DNA from: an uncultured Prevotella sp.
GTDB taxonomy: Bacteria; Bacteroidota; Bacteroidia; Bacteroidales; Bacteroidaceae
Assembly: GCA_945827565.1 (NCBI GenBank)
Contig: CALZNR010000012.1
Coordinates: 1 to 11,836 of the forward strand
Direction: 5' to 3'
Length of the DNA: 11,836 nucleotides
In this document: piece after piece, positions 1 to 7,343 of the stretch
How the letters are laid out: every line of letters starts with the position of its first letter
Numbering within the stretch: the first letter of the stretch is position 1
Program-made: the position numbers and the translations under genes
Notes under the pieces: model-generated
What the model was told of the DNA's origin: nothing
The model's database searches: none
Seen by the model: the letters and a program-made list of their open reading frames with translations, nothing else

Positions 1-25
1 CTCTGACGCATCTTTCTTCTATGGT

Positions 26-97
26 CTACTGGCATGAGGAGATGAGTGAGGTGATAACGAAGGATGCTGTGATGAAAAGGAGATTTCTGATGTTCAT
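26..97 (-). CDS. Lipoprotein-like signal peptide ORF, stopped after the lipobox
   Basis: A 23-codon frame begins MNIRNLLF and ends LISSCQ followed by TAG. It has a short charged N-region, a hydrophobic core of about 14 residues and a lipobox-like ISSC, which is the layout of a lipoprotein (signal peptidase II) signal. The start follows an A/C-rich leader (ATAAACCACCACAGAC) like other starts here and lies 89 nt downstream of the nudC stop on the same strand, so it could be the next gene of that operon. After the TAG the frame stays open for the last eight codons (TIEERCVR). It could be a lipoprotein gene broken by a nonsense change or sequencing error, the edge of a pseudogene, or a very small lipoprotein. 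The window ends too soon to choose, and a chance ORF is possible. Confidence 0.35.
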   Translation of the reverse strand: MNIRNLLFITASFVITSLISSCQ

Positions 98-186
98 GTC
101 TGTGGTGGTTTATATTTGTAATTGTTATTGCTGTTTTGCTTGTTCTGCTGTGTGGCTGTGTGTGCCGATAATCATTGATGTTGTGG

Positions 187-957
187 TCATTGTTCGTCTA
201 ACCAATGGTCTATGAGTTGTCGGGCAATAGACAGCTTCTCTGGTAGGTTGGGCAGATTGTCTTTTCCAAACCAGTTGCCAAACTCCAGTTCTTCTTCTTG
301 CAGTTTTATCTCGCCTGCATCGTAATCGGCATTGAAGCCTATCATCAGTCCGCAGGGAAACGGCCATGGCTGACTGGAAAAATACCGAATGTTCTTGATG
401 GCTATTCCTGTCTCTTCCTTCACTTCGCGTCTCACAGCCTCTTCCAGAGTTTCCCCTGTTTCCACAAAGCCTGCCACGCAGCCGTAGAAGTCTCTTTTGA
501 AATTTCTGGCATGTACCAGCAGCACTTGGTCGCCTTTGTGTATAAGTACGATGATGGCGGTGGCAAGTAAGGGCCACACTTCGTGTCCACAGCCAGTGCA
601 TTTCTTGCTGATGCTGGAAGAAAACTCCATGGTGCTGCCGCATCTGCCACAGTAGTGGGTGTTTTCGTTCCAGTGATTCAGTTCTTTGCATTTGCCTGCT
701 GTCTTGTATGCGGTTGCTGACAGTTTGTAATATGAGCCCCTTAAATCGCACCATTGGTAAGTGCTGTCTGGCAGGTGGGATACAAGGGTAGGGTAGGTGA
801 TATACTGTGTGTCATCGTCCGGCATCTCTACGGTCATGGCATCTGCTGATGGTGGTATGCTTTTCATCAACTGGGTGTCGTGAGGTAGATGACAACTCCC
901 GTCACATTCTGTTTTGAGGAGAATGTCATTGTTGTGGAATATGCAATATTTCTTCAT
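187..957 (-). CDS. nudC: NAD(+) diphosphatase, NudC-type Nudix hydrolase
   Basis: Family role: hydrolyses NAD(H) to NMN(H) and AMP in the cytoplasm; NudC enzymes also remove NAD caps from RNA 5' ends. The 256-aa product has the family layout. A variable N-terminal domain is followed by a four-cysteine zinc site (Cys103, 106, 120 and 123, as CGRC and CTGC). The Nudix box spans residues about 163-185, with G163, REVKEE and the closing TGI. The NudC signature SQPWPFP lies at 195-201 and marks NAD specificity within the Nudix superfamily. The frame extends 15 codons upstream, but I chose the ATG at 957: it overlaps the stop of the FolK-like gene as ATGA, implying translational coupling, and gives a normal NudC N-terminus (MKKYCIFHNN). 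After the zinc site the sequence reads PLLATAII where many homologues have PRxDPAVI, a lineage variation. Confidence 0.93.
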   Translation of the reverse strand: MKKYCIFHNNDILLKTECDGSCHLPHDTQLMKSIPPSADAMTVEMPDDDTQYITYPTLVSHLPDSTYQWCDLRGSYYKLSATAYKTAGKCKELNHWNENTHYCGRCGSTMEFSSSISKKCTGCGHEVWPLLATAIIVLIHKGDQVLLVHARNFKRDFYGCVAGFVETGETLEEAVRREVKEETGIAIKNIRYFSSQPWPFPCGLMIGFNADYDAGEIKLQEEELEFGNWFGKDNLPNLPEKLSIARQLIDHWLDEQ

Positions 958-1322
958 GTGTTCAGTTCGTACAGTAGGGTCTGTATGTATGGTCGTTCCC
1001 AATCTTCCACGTGGTGCTTGGTGTCATCGTATTGCAGAATGTCGATGTCAATCTTCACCACCTCATTGCCATCGTATATACGTCCTATACGCTGTTCTGT
1101 TTGCTTGATGGCATTCCGCAGGCATTGAAAATCCAGTGGGGTGGTTGCTTCAATCATTACATTCGTAAACATGCGGTTTCCATGATTGATGGCGTGAGAA
1201 CGTAATTGTGGTGTGGCTTTTTCAACAGAGAGAATATCCCTCATCATGGTAATGGCTTCGTCCAACAGGTGAGGCGCATTATCATCATTGCTGCCCAATG
1301 CCAATATGATTTTATGAAGCAT
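954..1322 (-). CDS. Short, divergent HPPK (FolK)-like protein
   Basis: This 122-aa product resembles 6-hydroxymethyl-7,8-dihydropterin pyrophosphokinase, the folate-pathway enzyme that transfers pyrophosphate from ATP. Matching features are the N-terminal LALGSN (residues 7-12), the FTN at 52-54, the E-x-x-x-GR stretch around 76-81 and the metal-binding IDIDIL at 91-96 with Asp92 and Asp94. It is shorter than the usual FolK of about 160 aa. The arginine expected just before the DID motif is replaced (VVKIDIDIL), and the conserved PHP-R block after it is missing. Only an echo of the usual end (R-x-FVLxPLxEI) remains, as ERPYIQTLLYEL. It may be a lineage-specific paralogue or a non-catalytic derivative, with a full FolK elsewhere. 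It overlaps nudC by 4 nt (ATGA) and begins 36 nt after the tRNA terminator; I find no clear promoter of its own. Confidence 0.75.
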   Translation of the reverse strand: MLHKIILALGSNDDNAPHLLDEAITMMRDILSVEKATPQLRSHAINHGNRMFTNVMIEATTPLDFQCLRNAIKQTEQRIGRIYDGNEVVKIDIDILQYDDTKHHVEDWERPYIQTLLYELNT

Positions 1323-1357
1323 AGTTGCCTTGACAGTTAGGGGGATTCTCTTTCTTC

Positions 1358-1391
1358 AAAAAATCCTTGAGTAAACAGCGTTACCCAAGGA
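1358..1391 (-). terminator. Rho-independent terminator after tRNA-Asp
   Basis: Read on the minus strand, TCCTTGGGTAA pairs with TTACTCAAGGA across a 6-nt loop (CGCTGT). This gives an 11-bp stem with one G-U pair, followed at once by six T residues. It begins 9 nt after the tRNA 3' end and closes the tRNA transcript. The FolK-like start codon lies 36 nt further on, so folK/nudC expression needs read-through or a promoter I could not recognise. Confidence 0.9.
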
Positions 1392-1399
1392 CTTCTTTG

Positions 1400-1473
1400 C
1401 GGTGCGTACGGGACTCGAACCCGTGACCTCCTGCGTGACAGGCAGGCATTCTAACCAACTGAACTAACGCACC
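1400..1473 (-). tRNA. tRNA-Asp (anticodon GTC)
   Basis: The 74-nt gene folds as a complete cloverleaf. The acceptor stem is GGTGCGT with ACGCACC and the D arm is GTTC/GAAT. The anticodon stem CCTGC/GCAGG encloses the loop CTGTCAC with anticodon GTC, the variable loop is five bases, and the T arm is ACGGG-TTCGAGT-CCCGT. The discriminator base is G, as expected for tRNA-Asp. The next bases are CAA, so CCA is not encoded and must be added after transcription. A -7/-33 promoter lies just upstream and an intrinsic terminator just downstream, so this is a self-contained unit inside a longer same-strand gene run. Confidence 0.97.
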
Positions 1474-1492
1474 TCTTTCATTTTTACGGCTG

Positions 1493-1524
1493 CAAAGGTA
1501 TGGCTTTTTTTTGATATAACCAAA
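1493..1524 (-). promoter_or_regulatory. Bacteroidetes-type promoter for tRNA-Asp
   Basis: On the minus strand a TTTG at 1524-1521 (-33 element) is followed by a 20-nt spacer and TACCTTTG at 1500-1493, an exact TAnnTTTG -7 box. Transcription should start around 1486, about a dozen bases before the mature tRNA 5' end at 1473. It is the best formed promoter in the window, and the only one with both elements clear. Confidence 0.85.
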
Positions 1525-1539
1525 TAAAAAAGAAAAAAA

Positions 1540-2049
1540 TTACAAAAACAATTGCATAATCTGCGCGTCATAGTATGTTTTTCCGTCATAAAGCCATTCC
1601 TTCAGCACGTTCTGCACCTCAAATCCGTTGTGTTGAAACAGCATGGTGGCCTCTTCATTGTTGCAGGCGATAACGGCATACAACTGGTGTAGGTGCAGAA
1701 TATTCAAGGCATAATCCTTGATGAGGCGTAGGGCTTCTGTGGCATAGCCTTTGTGCCGGTGCTCTTGTTTTATCACGATGCCTATTTCTGCTCTTTTGTG
1801 AGCAGGCGAGAAATCTATGATGTCAACGATGCCTATCACATTGCCTTGCTTGGTCTCCATCATCATTCTTACTTGTCCGTCGTGATAGATATCTCCGTTG
1901 GAGTTGGCGATGTAATTATGCAACAGGTATTTGGAATAGGGAACATTGGTCACTCCCAGTTGCCAGATAGACGTGTCATTTTCTATGGCATACAGTTCAT
2001 CCAAGTCCTCTGGTTCCAGTGCTCTGATTCTGACGCGTGTTGCTTCCAT
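1540..2049 (-). CDS. GNAT-family N-acetyltransferase (RimJ/RimL/SpeG-like)
   Basis: A 169-aa single-domain acetyltransferase, the normal length for the group. It starts VRIRALEPEDLDELY, typical of the RimJ/RimL/SpeG branch. The acetyl-CoA-binding motif A lies at about 89-105 (IGIVIKQEHRHKGYATEAL region), with HRHKGYA fitting the Q/R-x-x-G-x-G/A pyrophosphate loop. Motif B follows with N130-N131 and the late F-x-x-x-GF at 138-143. The substrate (a protein N-terminus, polyamine or small amine) cannot be read from the sequence. It lies 26 nt downstream of the glycosyltransferase and is probably the last gene of that run, since tRNA-Asp with its own promoter follows. No GC-rich hairpin is visible after the stop, only a long T-rich tract at about 1542-1525. 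Confidence 0.88.
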   Translation of the reverse strand: MEATRVRIRALEPEDLDELYAIENDTSIWQLGVTNVPYSKYLLHNYIANSNGDIYHDGQVRMMMETKQGNVIGIVDIIDFSPAHKRAEIGIVIKQEHRHKGYATEALRLIKDYALNILHLHQLYAVIACNNEEATMLFQHNGFEVQNVLKEWLYDGKTYYDAQIMQLFL

Positions 2050-2075
2050 CTGCTGAATAGTGGGTGTGATATGGA

Positions 2076-3293
2076 TTATTGGAAACTCTCACTCTTGATG
2101 ATTTCATCAGGAGTGATAATCATGTTCTCTTGGTGGTGATAAGTGCCGAGGATGATGTTCTTGTTCTCGTGCTTCTCAATAAACTGCAGGATGTTGCTGT
2201 ACGAGATGGATTTGCAGTCGAAAACAATGCACCATTGCCACTGGTTGGAAGATAGGGCAGGCATAGAGGGGAGGTGAACATCCGTGAGCTCCTTGGTTTG
2301 TGACAGGTCCATAAAGTTGCCTTGCAGACCTTTGTGCTGTGCCAAAAGGCGACAGTGTTCCAGCATATCGTGTTCGCCCACAAAGAGATAGCGCATCAAC
2401 TTGCGCCTGTTGGTTTTGAAGAAACCAAGTGTCTTGCTCACTTTTTTAGTGAGTATCGCCATCAGCTCTAAGGATGCTTTGAAGTAGATGGCAAACTTGA
2501 TGGGCACAGTGAGCAGCAGATTGCTGTGCCCGTAGTGTTTGCGCATAAATATGAGCATGGCTTGATAAAACACGTGCACGTATCTGAACGAACTCTTTTT
2601 GGTACTTTCTCCCTTGTAGTGGAGAATAGGCAGGGGCAGATACCAGTTTTCTGCTCCGCTCTTCAAGATACGGTAAGAGAGGTCGATGTCTTCGCCATAC
2701 ATAAAGAAGTCTTCATCCAGCCAGCCGGTTTTGTCTAATGTTTCCCTGCGTACCATACAGAATGCTCCACTGATAATCTCTATTCGTTGTGGCGTGTCCC
2801 ATGGCAAATAGCTCATGTAATATTTTGCAAAGATTCTGCTATGGGGAAATCTGCTGCACAGTCCGCTCATCTTGAAAAACGAAGTGATGGGTGTTGGGAT
2901 ACCCCTTCTCGATTCCATTGCCTTTTTGCCGTTGGCGGTAAGCATCTTTACACCAATTCCTCCAGCAGCAGGGTGGCTCTCAAGAAAGTCAACACACCCG
3001 CTCAATACCTCCTCTCCTACAAGGGTGTCGGGATTGAGCAGCAATACATACTCTCCGCGTGCACGTGCTATGCCCTGATTATTGGCACGGGCAAATCCCA
3101 CATTGTGCATGTTCTCGATGAGCACCACTTCCGGAAAAAAGCGTTTGATATATTTTACAGAGTCATCGCGTGAGTGGTTATCCACCACAATGACTTCGTA
3201 CTCATGGCTGTTCTTGCTCTGCCTGATACTCTGCAAGCATTGCATCAGGTAGTACTTCACGTTGTAATTGACAATGATGATGGATAGTTTCAT
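2076..3293 (-). CDS. Family 2 glycosyltransferase with C-terminal extension
   Basis: A 405-aa GT-A fold glycosyltransferase resembling rhamnosyl/WbbL-type GT2 enzymes, which transfer a nucleotide-activated sugar to a growing surface glycan at the inner membrane face. Visible elements are the starting strand SIIIVNYN (4-11), VVDNHS (36-41) for the nucleotide, NVGFARANNQG (64-74), the metal-binding NPD at 87-89 (DxD equivalent), SGAF (175-178) and the catalytic-base region MYGEDIDLSYR (198-208). A hydrophobic or amphipathic stretch around 257-283 may touch the membrane. Residues from about 300 to the end form an additional region (starting RYLFVGEH) that is not part of the catalytic domain. The gene starts 3 nt after the stop of the upstream membrane-protein gene, so the two are surely co-transcribed. 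Donor and acceptor are unknown. Confidence 0.92.
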   Translation of the reverse strand: MKLSIIIVNYNVKYYLMQCLQSIRQSKNSHEYEVIVVDNHSRDDSVKYIKRFFPEVVLIENMHNVGFARANNQGIARARGEYVLLLNPDTLVGEEVLSGCVDFLESHPAAGGIGVKMLTANGKKAMESRRGIPTPITSFFKMSGLCSRFPHSRIFAKYYMSYLPWDTPQRIEIISGAFCMVRRETLDKTGWLDEDFFMYGEDIDLSYRILKSGAENWYLPLPILHYKGESTKKSSFRYVHVFYQAMLIFMRKHYGHSNLLLTVPIKFAIYFKASLELMAILTKKVSKTLGFFKTNRRKLMRYLFVGEHDMLEHCRLLAQHKGLQGNFMDLSQTKELTDVHLPSMPALSSNQWQWCIVFDCKSISYSNILQFIEKHENKNIILGTYHHQENMIITPDEIIKSESFQ

Positions 3294-3296
3294 TGC

Positions 3297-3737
3297 TTAC
3301 TCCTTGTCTTCTTTGTGCTTGCTCAGAAGCTCCTCGCATTGGGAGCGGTAGGGATAGAGAAAAATGTATGAGATGGCGCTGATGAGGCATAGGTAGAAAC
3401 ATGACACGATGTGATTCAGCCAGTACAGTGCACCATTAACAAAAACAGCTGATAGCAGGAAAAAGAATCTTGCCATCTGTGCTGAGAAGAGATTCTGGCT
3501 GGGGGTCTTGGCTATGTATCTGCGTATGGCAGGGAAATGCAGCAGTTTGGTGGTGAGGTAGATGCACGATAAAGTGTAAAGTATGGAAAAGGTGCTGAAC
3601 ACAAAAGATATCTCGTTGCTGTGCGTTGCCACAACCCCATCTATTTGCGAAAAATAAGAAAGAAGTGCAAGTCCAACTACTCCGGCAAAGAATACTCCAA
3701 AGTAAGCCAGCTTGATTTTTTTTATTTGCTTTCCCAT
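3297..3737 (-). CDS. Four-helix membrane protein of unknown function
   Basis: A 146-aa protein I cannot assign to a named family. It has a basic N-terminus (MGKQIKKIK) and four predicted membrane spans at about 10-30, 43-63, 90-108 and 109-130. A basic loop (about 70-90) lies between spans 2 and 3, and the tail is charged (SKHKEDKE). By the positive-inside rule both ends are probably cytoplasmic. It starts 19 nt after recR and ends 3 nt before the glycosyltransferase start. That spacing suggests a partner of the glycosyltransferase rather than of RecR, perhaps in anchoring or lipid-linked substrate handling, but this is inference from position only. The small size and four spans are also compatible with a GtrA-like flippase accessory, though I see no diagnostic motif. 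Confidence 0.8.
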   Translation of the reverse strand: MGKQIKKIKLAYFGVFFAGVVGLALLSYFSQIDGVVATHSNEISFVFSTFSILYTLSCIYLTTKLLHFPAIRRYIAKTPSQNLFSAQMARFFFLLSAVFVNGALYWLNHIVSCFYLCLISAISYIFLYPYRSQCEELLSKHKEDKE

Positions 3738-3756
3738 ATTCTTGTGTTGTTTTGTG

Positions 3757-4368
3757 CTATTTATATTCCGTTCTGTTGATGATTGATCTTCCCAAAGTCA
3801 CCTCGTCGGTATATTCCAGTTCATCTCCGACAGAAATGCCACGGGCAATGACGCTTGTGCGTATGTGATGTGGCTCTAATTGCTTGCTGATATAGAATAC
3901 GGTGGTGTCGCCCTCCATGGTGGAACTGAGTGCAAAGATGATTTCCTGCGGGGGGGCTTGAGATACCCTTTCTATCAGCGAACCTATAGACAGGTCGCTG
4001 GGGCGCACACCGTCCATAGGAGAGATAAGCCCGCCAAGCACGTGGTAAATACCGTTGTATTGCTGGGTGTTTTCTATTGCCATCACATCCTGAATGTTTT
4101 CCACCACACAGATGGTGCTGTGGTCTCTGTCAGGGTTGTTGCATATCTCGCAGATGTCATCATCGCAGATATTGTGGCACACCTTGCAGTATTTGATGTT
4201 GTTTCTGACATTCTTGATGGCATCAGCAAAGCGGTTGACATCAGAAGCCTCTCTCTTCAGCAGGCTAAGCACCAGTTTCAGGGCTGTTTTCCGGCCAATG
4301 CCAGGGAGCTTGTTGAACTCGTTTACCGCCTGCTCCAATAGCTGTGATGGGAATGTAGATCTAATCAT
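3757..4368 (-). CDS. recR: Recombination mediator protein RecR
   Basis: RecR works with RecF and RecO to load RecA onto single-stranded DNA at gaps during recombinational repair. The 203-aa product is full length (family about 200 aa). The N-terminal helix-hairpin-helix carries LPGIGRKTA at 21-29. A four-cysteine zinc finger uses Cys61, 64, 73 and 76 (CKVC and CEIC). The Toprim domain starts with ICVVEN (87-91, acidic Glu90), continues with [12 protein letters not shown] (109-120) and MEGDTT (151-156), and ends with the conserved [18 protein letters not shown] stretch (175-192). It sits 30 nt after engB and 19 nt before the membrane-protein gene on the same strand. Nothing is unusual. Confidence 0.97.
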   Translation of the reverse strand: MIRSTFPSQLLEQAVNEFNKLPGIGRKTALKLVLSLLKREASDVNRFADAIKNVRNNIKYCKVCHNICDDDICEICNNPDRDHSTICVVENIQDVMAIENTQQYNGIYHVLGGLISPMDGVRPSDLSIGSLIERVSQAPPQEIIFALSSTMEGDTTVFYISKQLEPHHIRTSVIARGISVGDELEYTDEVTLGRSIINRTEYK

Positions 4369-4398
4369 ATCGGTGTGTGGACGCTACAGAGAGGCAGG

Positions 4399-5001
4399 TC
4401 ATTCGTTAAAAGACTTGTTAATGCCGTCGATATATTCCAGGAGTTCTTCACGTCCCGTTTTGTTTGCAGAAGACGATATGAATATGGGGGGTAGTTCCTC
4501 CCATTCTTGCTCCAATACCTTCTTATAGGCTGCGATGTTTGCTTGTGCTTTGGTTTTTGTCAACTTGTCTGCCTTTGTGAAGACTATGGAGAAGGGCACA
4601 CCGCTCTGTCCTAACCATTGGATAAACTCCAAGTCAATCTTCTGTGCCTCTAACCTGATGTCTATCAGTACAAACAGATTGACCAGTTGCTTGCGTTGCA
4701 GAATGTAGCTACGTATCATCTGGTCAAGTCGTGCTATTTCTGATTTTGAGCGCTTTGCATAGCCATATCCGGGCAAATCCACCAGATACCACTCCTTGTT
4801 GACGATGAAAAAGTTGATCAAGAGGGTTTTGCCAGGAGTTGCTGAGGTCTTTGCCAGCTTCTTGTTGTTGCAAAGCATGTTTATCAAACTTGATTTGCCC
4901 ACATTGGAACGCCCGATGAAGGCATATTCGGGTTTGGTGTCGTTGGGGCATTTTGATATGTTTGGCGAACTGATGCTAAACTCTACATTCTTTATCTCCA
5001 T
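4399..5001 (-). CDS. engB: Ribosome biogenesis GTP-binding protein EngB (YsxC/YihA)
   Basis: A cytoplasmic TrmE-Era-EngA-EngB group GTPase needed for assembly of the large ribosomal subunit. The 200-aa product is normal length and every G motif is present: G1 GRSNVGKS at 30-37, G2 TPGKT at 55-59, G3 DLPG at 75-78 followed by YGYAK, G4 TKAD at 142-145, and G5 SSSAN around 176-180. The ATG at 5001 gives the usual start just before the G domain. The 81-nt gap from the porin stop is the largest in this run and could hold a weak promoter, but I see no good TAnnTTTG box there. Confidence 0.97.
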   Translation of the reverse strand: MEIKNVEFSISSPNISKCPNDTKPEYAFIGRSNVGKSSLINMLCNNKKLAKTSATPGKTLLINFFIVNKEWYLVDLPGYGYAKRSKSEIARLDQMIRSYILQRKQLVNLFVLIDIRLEAQKIDLEFIQWLGQSGVPFSIVFTKADKLTKTKAQANIAAYKKVLEQEWEELPPIFISSSANKTGREELLEYIDGINKSFNE

Positions 5002-5082
5002 CTTGTTGCTGAAAGTAAATAGGTTGTGTCCTTTGCTATATTATATAATGTGTACTGCTGTCAATGATTGTGTGTGGCATGG

Positions 5083-7332
5083 TTAGTTAAAGAAGTTCCA
5101 CGACACTCCCATGCGCATGATGCTTCCGTTTTGCGGGTAGTGGGGCACAAGGAAATAGTTTTTATTGCCTTGACCAGCATTGGCATGACTGTACATCACG
5201 AAGAAGCGGGCATGCTTGAGGTGCATGTTGGCATATACATCCACAAACGGATAACCTCCGAGTTTTACTCTGCTGGCTGGATTCTCCTGCACTGCAAACT
5301 GGTTCAGCTGCGGGCAGAAGTCAGAGGCTTCGTATTCTGTGAAGTAATAGGCATCAGCCCCCAGTTCTACGGCTAATTCATTGACAATCTTGAACTTCAG
5401 GTACAGGTTGGTAAAGATGTTCAGTGCAGGCAGCGGAAGTATATTCTTGTTGCTGCTGTTCTGATAGGTCAGCACATTGTCCCAGTGAAGTGGTCCCAGT
5501 TTGAAATCCTGCATGATTTGCGCCGTCATGATGTTGAGGTTGTCGCCATACTGGTTGATGCTTGCAGAAAGGTTGGTGCGCTTGTCGCTCTGTGTGTTGT
5601 AACAGGTGCTGAAATAGGTGTAGTTCTGTATCTCCTCAATGGCAATGCGCAGCTTGGTCTTTGTCTTCCGATAGTAGAACAGTCCTTCTACTCGTGTGCG
5701 TGTCTCTTTCGACAGGTTGCTATTGTCCCACCAGAAGTGCTTGGAGTGATAGTGGCGCTGATAGAAGGTGGGGTGAAGCCGGTAGAAATGTGCTTTGGCT
5801 TTCAGCGTAACGGTATCTCCAAACAGTCTGAAATTGATGTCGGTGTCGAAGTTCACCTTCAGTTGTCCAAAGTCTTCGCCCGCCACCCAGGTCTCTGCAA
5901 GCAGATTATAGTGCAGGGTTTTGCCTTGTGTTTTGTTGATCTGGCCACCTATGCTCACTGAGTTCTCGCTGCAATTGGCAAGCGTAGCTGTGGGATGACC
6001 ATATATTTGGGTAATCTCTGGCAGTTTGAATCTCCTCAGTTCATGCGATGCAAATACCTTGATGCCTGCCTTTGCGTATTTATTGAATCCCTCCAGCAGA
6101 GCAATGCCAAAGCTGTTCTTGATGCTGAACATCTTGGTTTGGTCGTAGATAGAGTCACCGGGAAAGGCGTTGTTGTCTATGGCACTGAAATAGGTGTTTT
6201 GATAGTAGTCCTCAGGCGAGGAATACGCCTGATATATCCTGTCGTAGCTGTTCAACTCCATGGTATGGATAAAGCTGGTCACCGGCACATAGACGCGTTT
6301 CATGGTGTCTGCCAGCAAACTGTCGCTGATGTTCAATGCAGTTTCGTCTGTACTGGAAGTGGACGAGAGAAGTTGACTGTCTGTTTCTTTCTCTTCACCC
6401 TCTTCTATTTCAGACTGTAGCTTGCGAAACAAGTTCTCTTTTTTTGATTCCAGGGCAAACTGCTTCGCCTTGATTTCCTCATCGCTCAGTCTTTCCAATC
6501 GGTAGAAACCCACATTGTAGCGGTGCGACAGGAAGAAGTGAGAACTGTTGTTTCTGTTCCAGTTGCTTGTCAGAACGGTGGGTATCTCGTTGGTGGCAAA
6601 CTTGTCGGTAAATATCTCTGGATGAACGATGTATTCGTCGTTGGTGATTCCTCCGTTCTCGGTCACCTTTTGGTGATAATTGGAGTAAATGGCGTGCAGT
6701 TGATATCTGTCGCCAATGTAAGATGTCATCAAAGTGCCCCTGAAGTGCGAGGTGCTCTGATTGCTGTAATAGCCTCGGGCGTATGAGTAGTCTATGTCGA
6801 AGCCCAAGCCAAGTCGCTTGCCGGCGTTTACGGCAAACCACACTCCCAGATGGTCTTCGCCGTTCAGCTTGTCGCCGCAGTTGTCATACGACACGTTGGT
6901 GTGTGGCGACAGGGTGTTGGTGAAGTGTATCTCGTCGGGTGCCTGATGGATAAAGCTGTATGGCTGTGTGAAAATGAATTGCTCTGACAGTGGGCGATCT
7001 ACAAAGAGCCTGTTCTGTCTGGCAGTATAGTTGTTGCCTGTGGTGTTGTATTCTCCGTGGATTCCGGTATTGAAGATGGTGTTCATATACAGGTGTGGCA
7101 ACGTGTCAACATCAGCAGGTCTGATGTCGCCAAACTTCCTGTCTATGGTCCACGCCCTTATTCCTCTCGGAATCTCCTTGTGTGGTGTGGAGTCGTTTCT
7201 GAGTTTGTTGAAATTCTTGTTTTCTGTTTGTTCGTTCATGTTATTGCCAAAGTCGTCAACATCGTTGAAGTCCTGGGCAAAGACATGGATCATCGAAAAA
7301 CAAAAGAAGACAGACAGATAGAGAAATTTCAT
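5083..7332 (-). CDS. Putative outer-membrane porin (PF14121-like)
   Basis: A 749-aa secreted protein matching, from memory, the Bacteroidetes putative porin family (PF14121): an outer-membrane beta-barrel thought to pass solutes. The signal peptide is MKFLYLSVFFCFSMIHVFAQ with signal peptidase I cleavage likely after Ala19. A conserved N-terminal segment follows (RAWTIDRKFGDIRPADVDTL and NTGIHGEYNTTGNNYT). The rest alternates polar and aromatic residues, as in barrel strands, and ends GVSWNFFN. The frame reaches back to 7401, but I chose the ATG at 7332 because it gives a clean signal peptide 11 nt after the preceding stop; the upstream codons form a Cys/His-rich non-signal sequence. An acidic, Ser/Thr-rich stretch at about 292-345 interrupts the barrel pattern and is probably a long surface or periplasmic loop. 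Substrate unknown. Confidence 0.87.
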   Translation of the reverse strand: MKFLYLSVFFCFSMIHVFAQDFNDVDDFGNNMNEQTENKNFNKLRNDSTPHKEIPRGIRAWTIDRKFGDIRPADVDTLPHLYMNTIFNTGIHGEYNTTGNNYTARQNRLFVDRPLSEQFIFTQPYSFIHQAPDEIHFTNTLSPHTNVSYDNCGDKLNGEDHLGVWFAVNAGKRLGLGFDIDYSYARGYYSNQSTSHFRGTLMTSYIGDRYQLHAIYSNYHQKVTENGGITNDEYIVHPEIFTDKFATNEIPTVLTSNWNRNNSSHFFLSHRYNVGFYRLERLSDEEIKAKQFALESKKENLFRKLQSEIEEGEEKETDSQLLSSTSSTDETALNISDSLLADTMKRVYVPVTSFIHTMELNSYDRIYQAYSSPEDYYQNTYFSAIDNNAFPGDSIYDQTKMFSIKNSFGIALLEGFNKYAKAGIKVFASHELRRFKLPEITQIYGHPTATLANCSENSVSIGGQINKTQGKTLHYNLLAETWVAGEDFGQLKVNFDTDINFRLFGDTVTLKAKAHFYRLHPTFYQRHYHSKHFWWDNSNLSKETRTRVEGLFYYRKTKTKLRIAIEEIQNYTYFSTCYNTQSDKRTNLSASINQYGDNLNIMTAQIMQDFKLGPLHWDNVLTYQNSSNKNILPLPALNIFTNLYLKFKIVNELAVELGADAYYFTEYEASDFCPQLNQFAVQENPASRVKLGGYPFVDVYANMHLKHARFFVMYSHANAGQGNKNYFLVPHYPQNGSIMRMGVSWNFFN

Positions 7333-7343
7333 TCCTGTTACAT

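Noticed and set aside
21..215. A 64-aa plus-strand frame rich in Cys and Val.
   Set aside because: It is antisense to the nudC end and the lipoprotein-like frame, has no promoter or leader, and its Cys/Val content follows from the T/G-rich composition.
125..754. A 209-aa open frame on the minus strand.
   Set aside because: It overlaps nudC in another frame and reads as a Arg/Gln/Thr-rich sequence with no family features, while the nudC frame has complete zinc and Nudix motifs.
3880..4341. A 153-aa plus-strand open frame.
   Set aside because: It is the shadow of recR, which is unmistakable on the minus strand.
5002..5082. A terminator or promoter between porin and engB.
   Set aside because: There is only an AT palindrome (ATTATATAAT) and no T-tract hairpin or TAnnTTTG box.
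5485..6420. Two plus-strand frames of 158 and 141 aa.
   Set aside because: They are antisense to the porin, with no leader or promoter and no recognisable domain.
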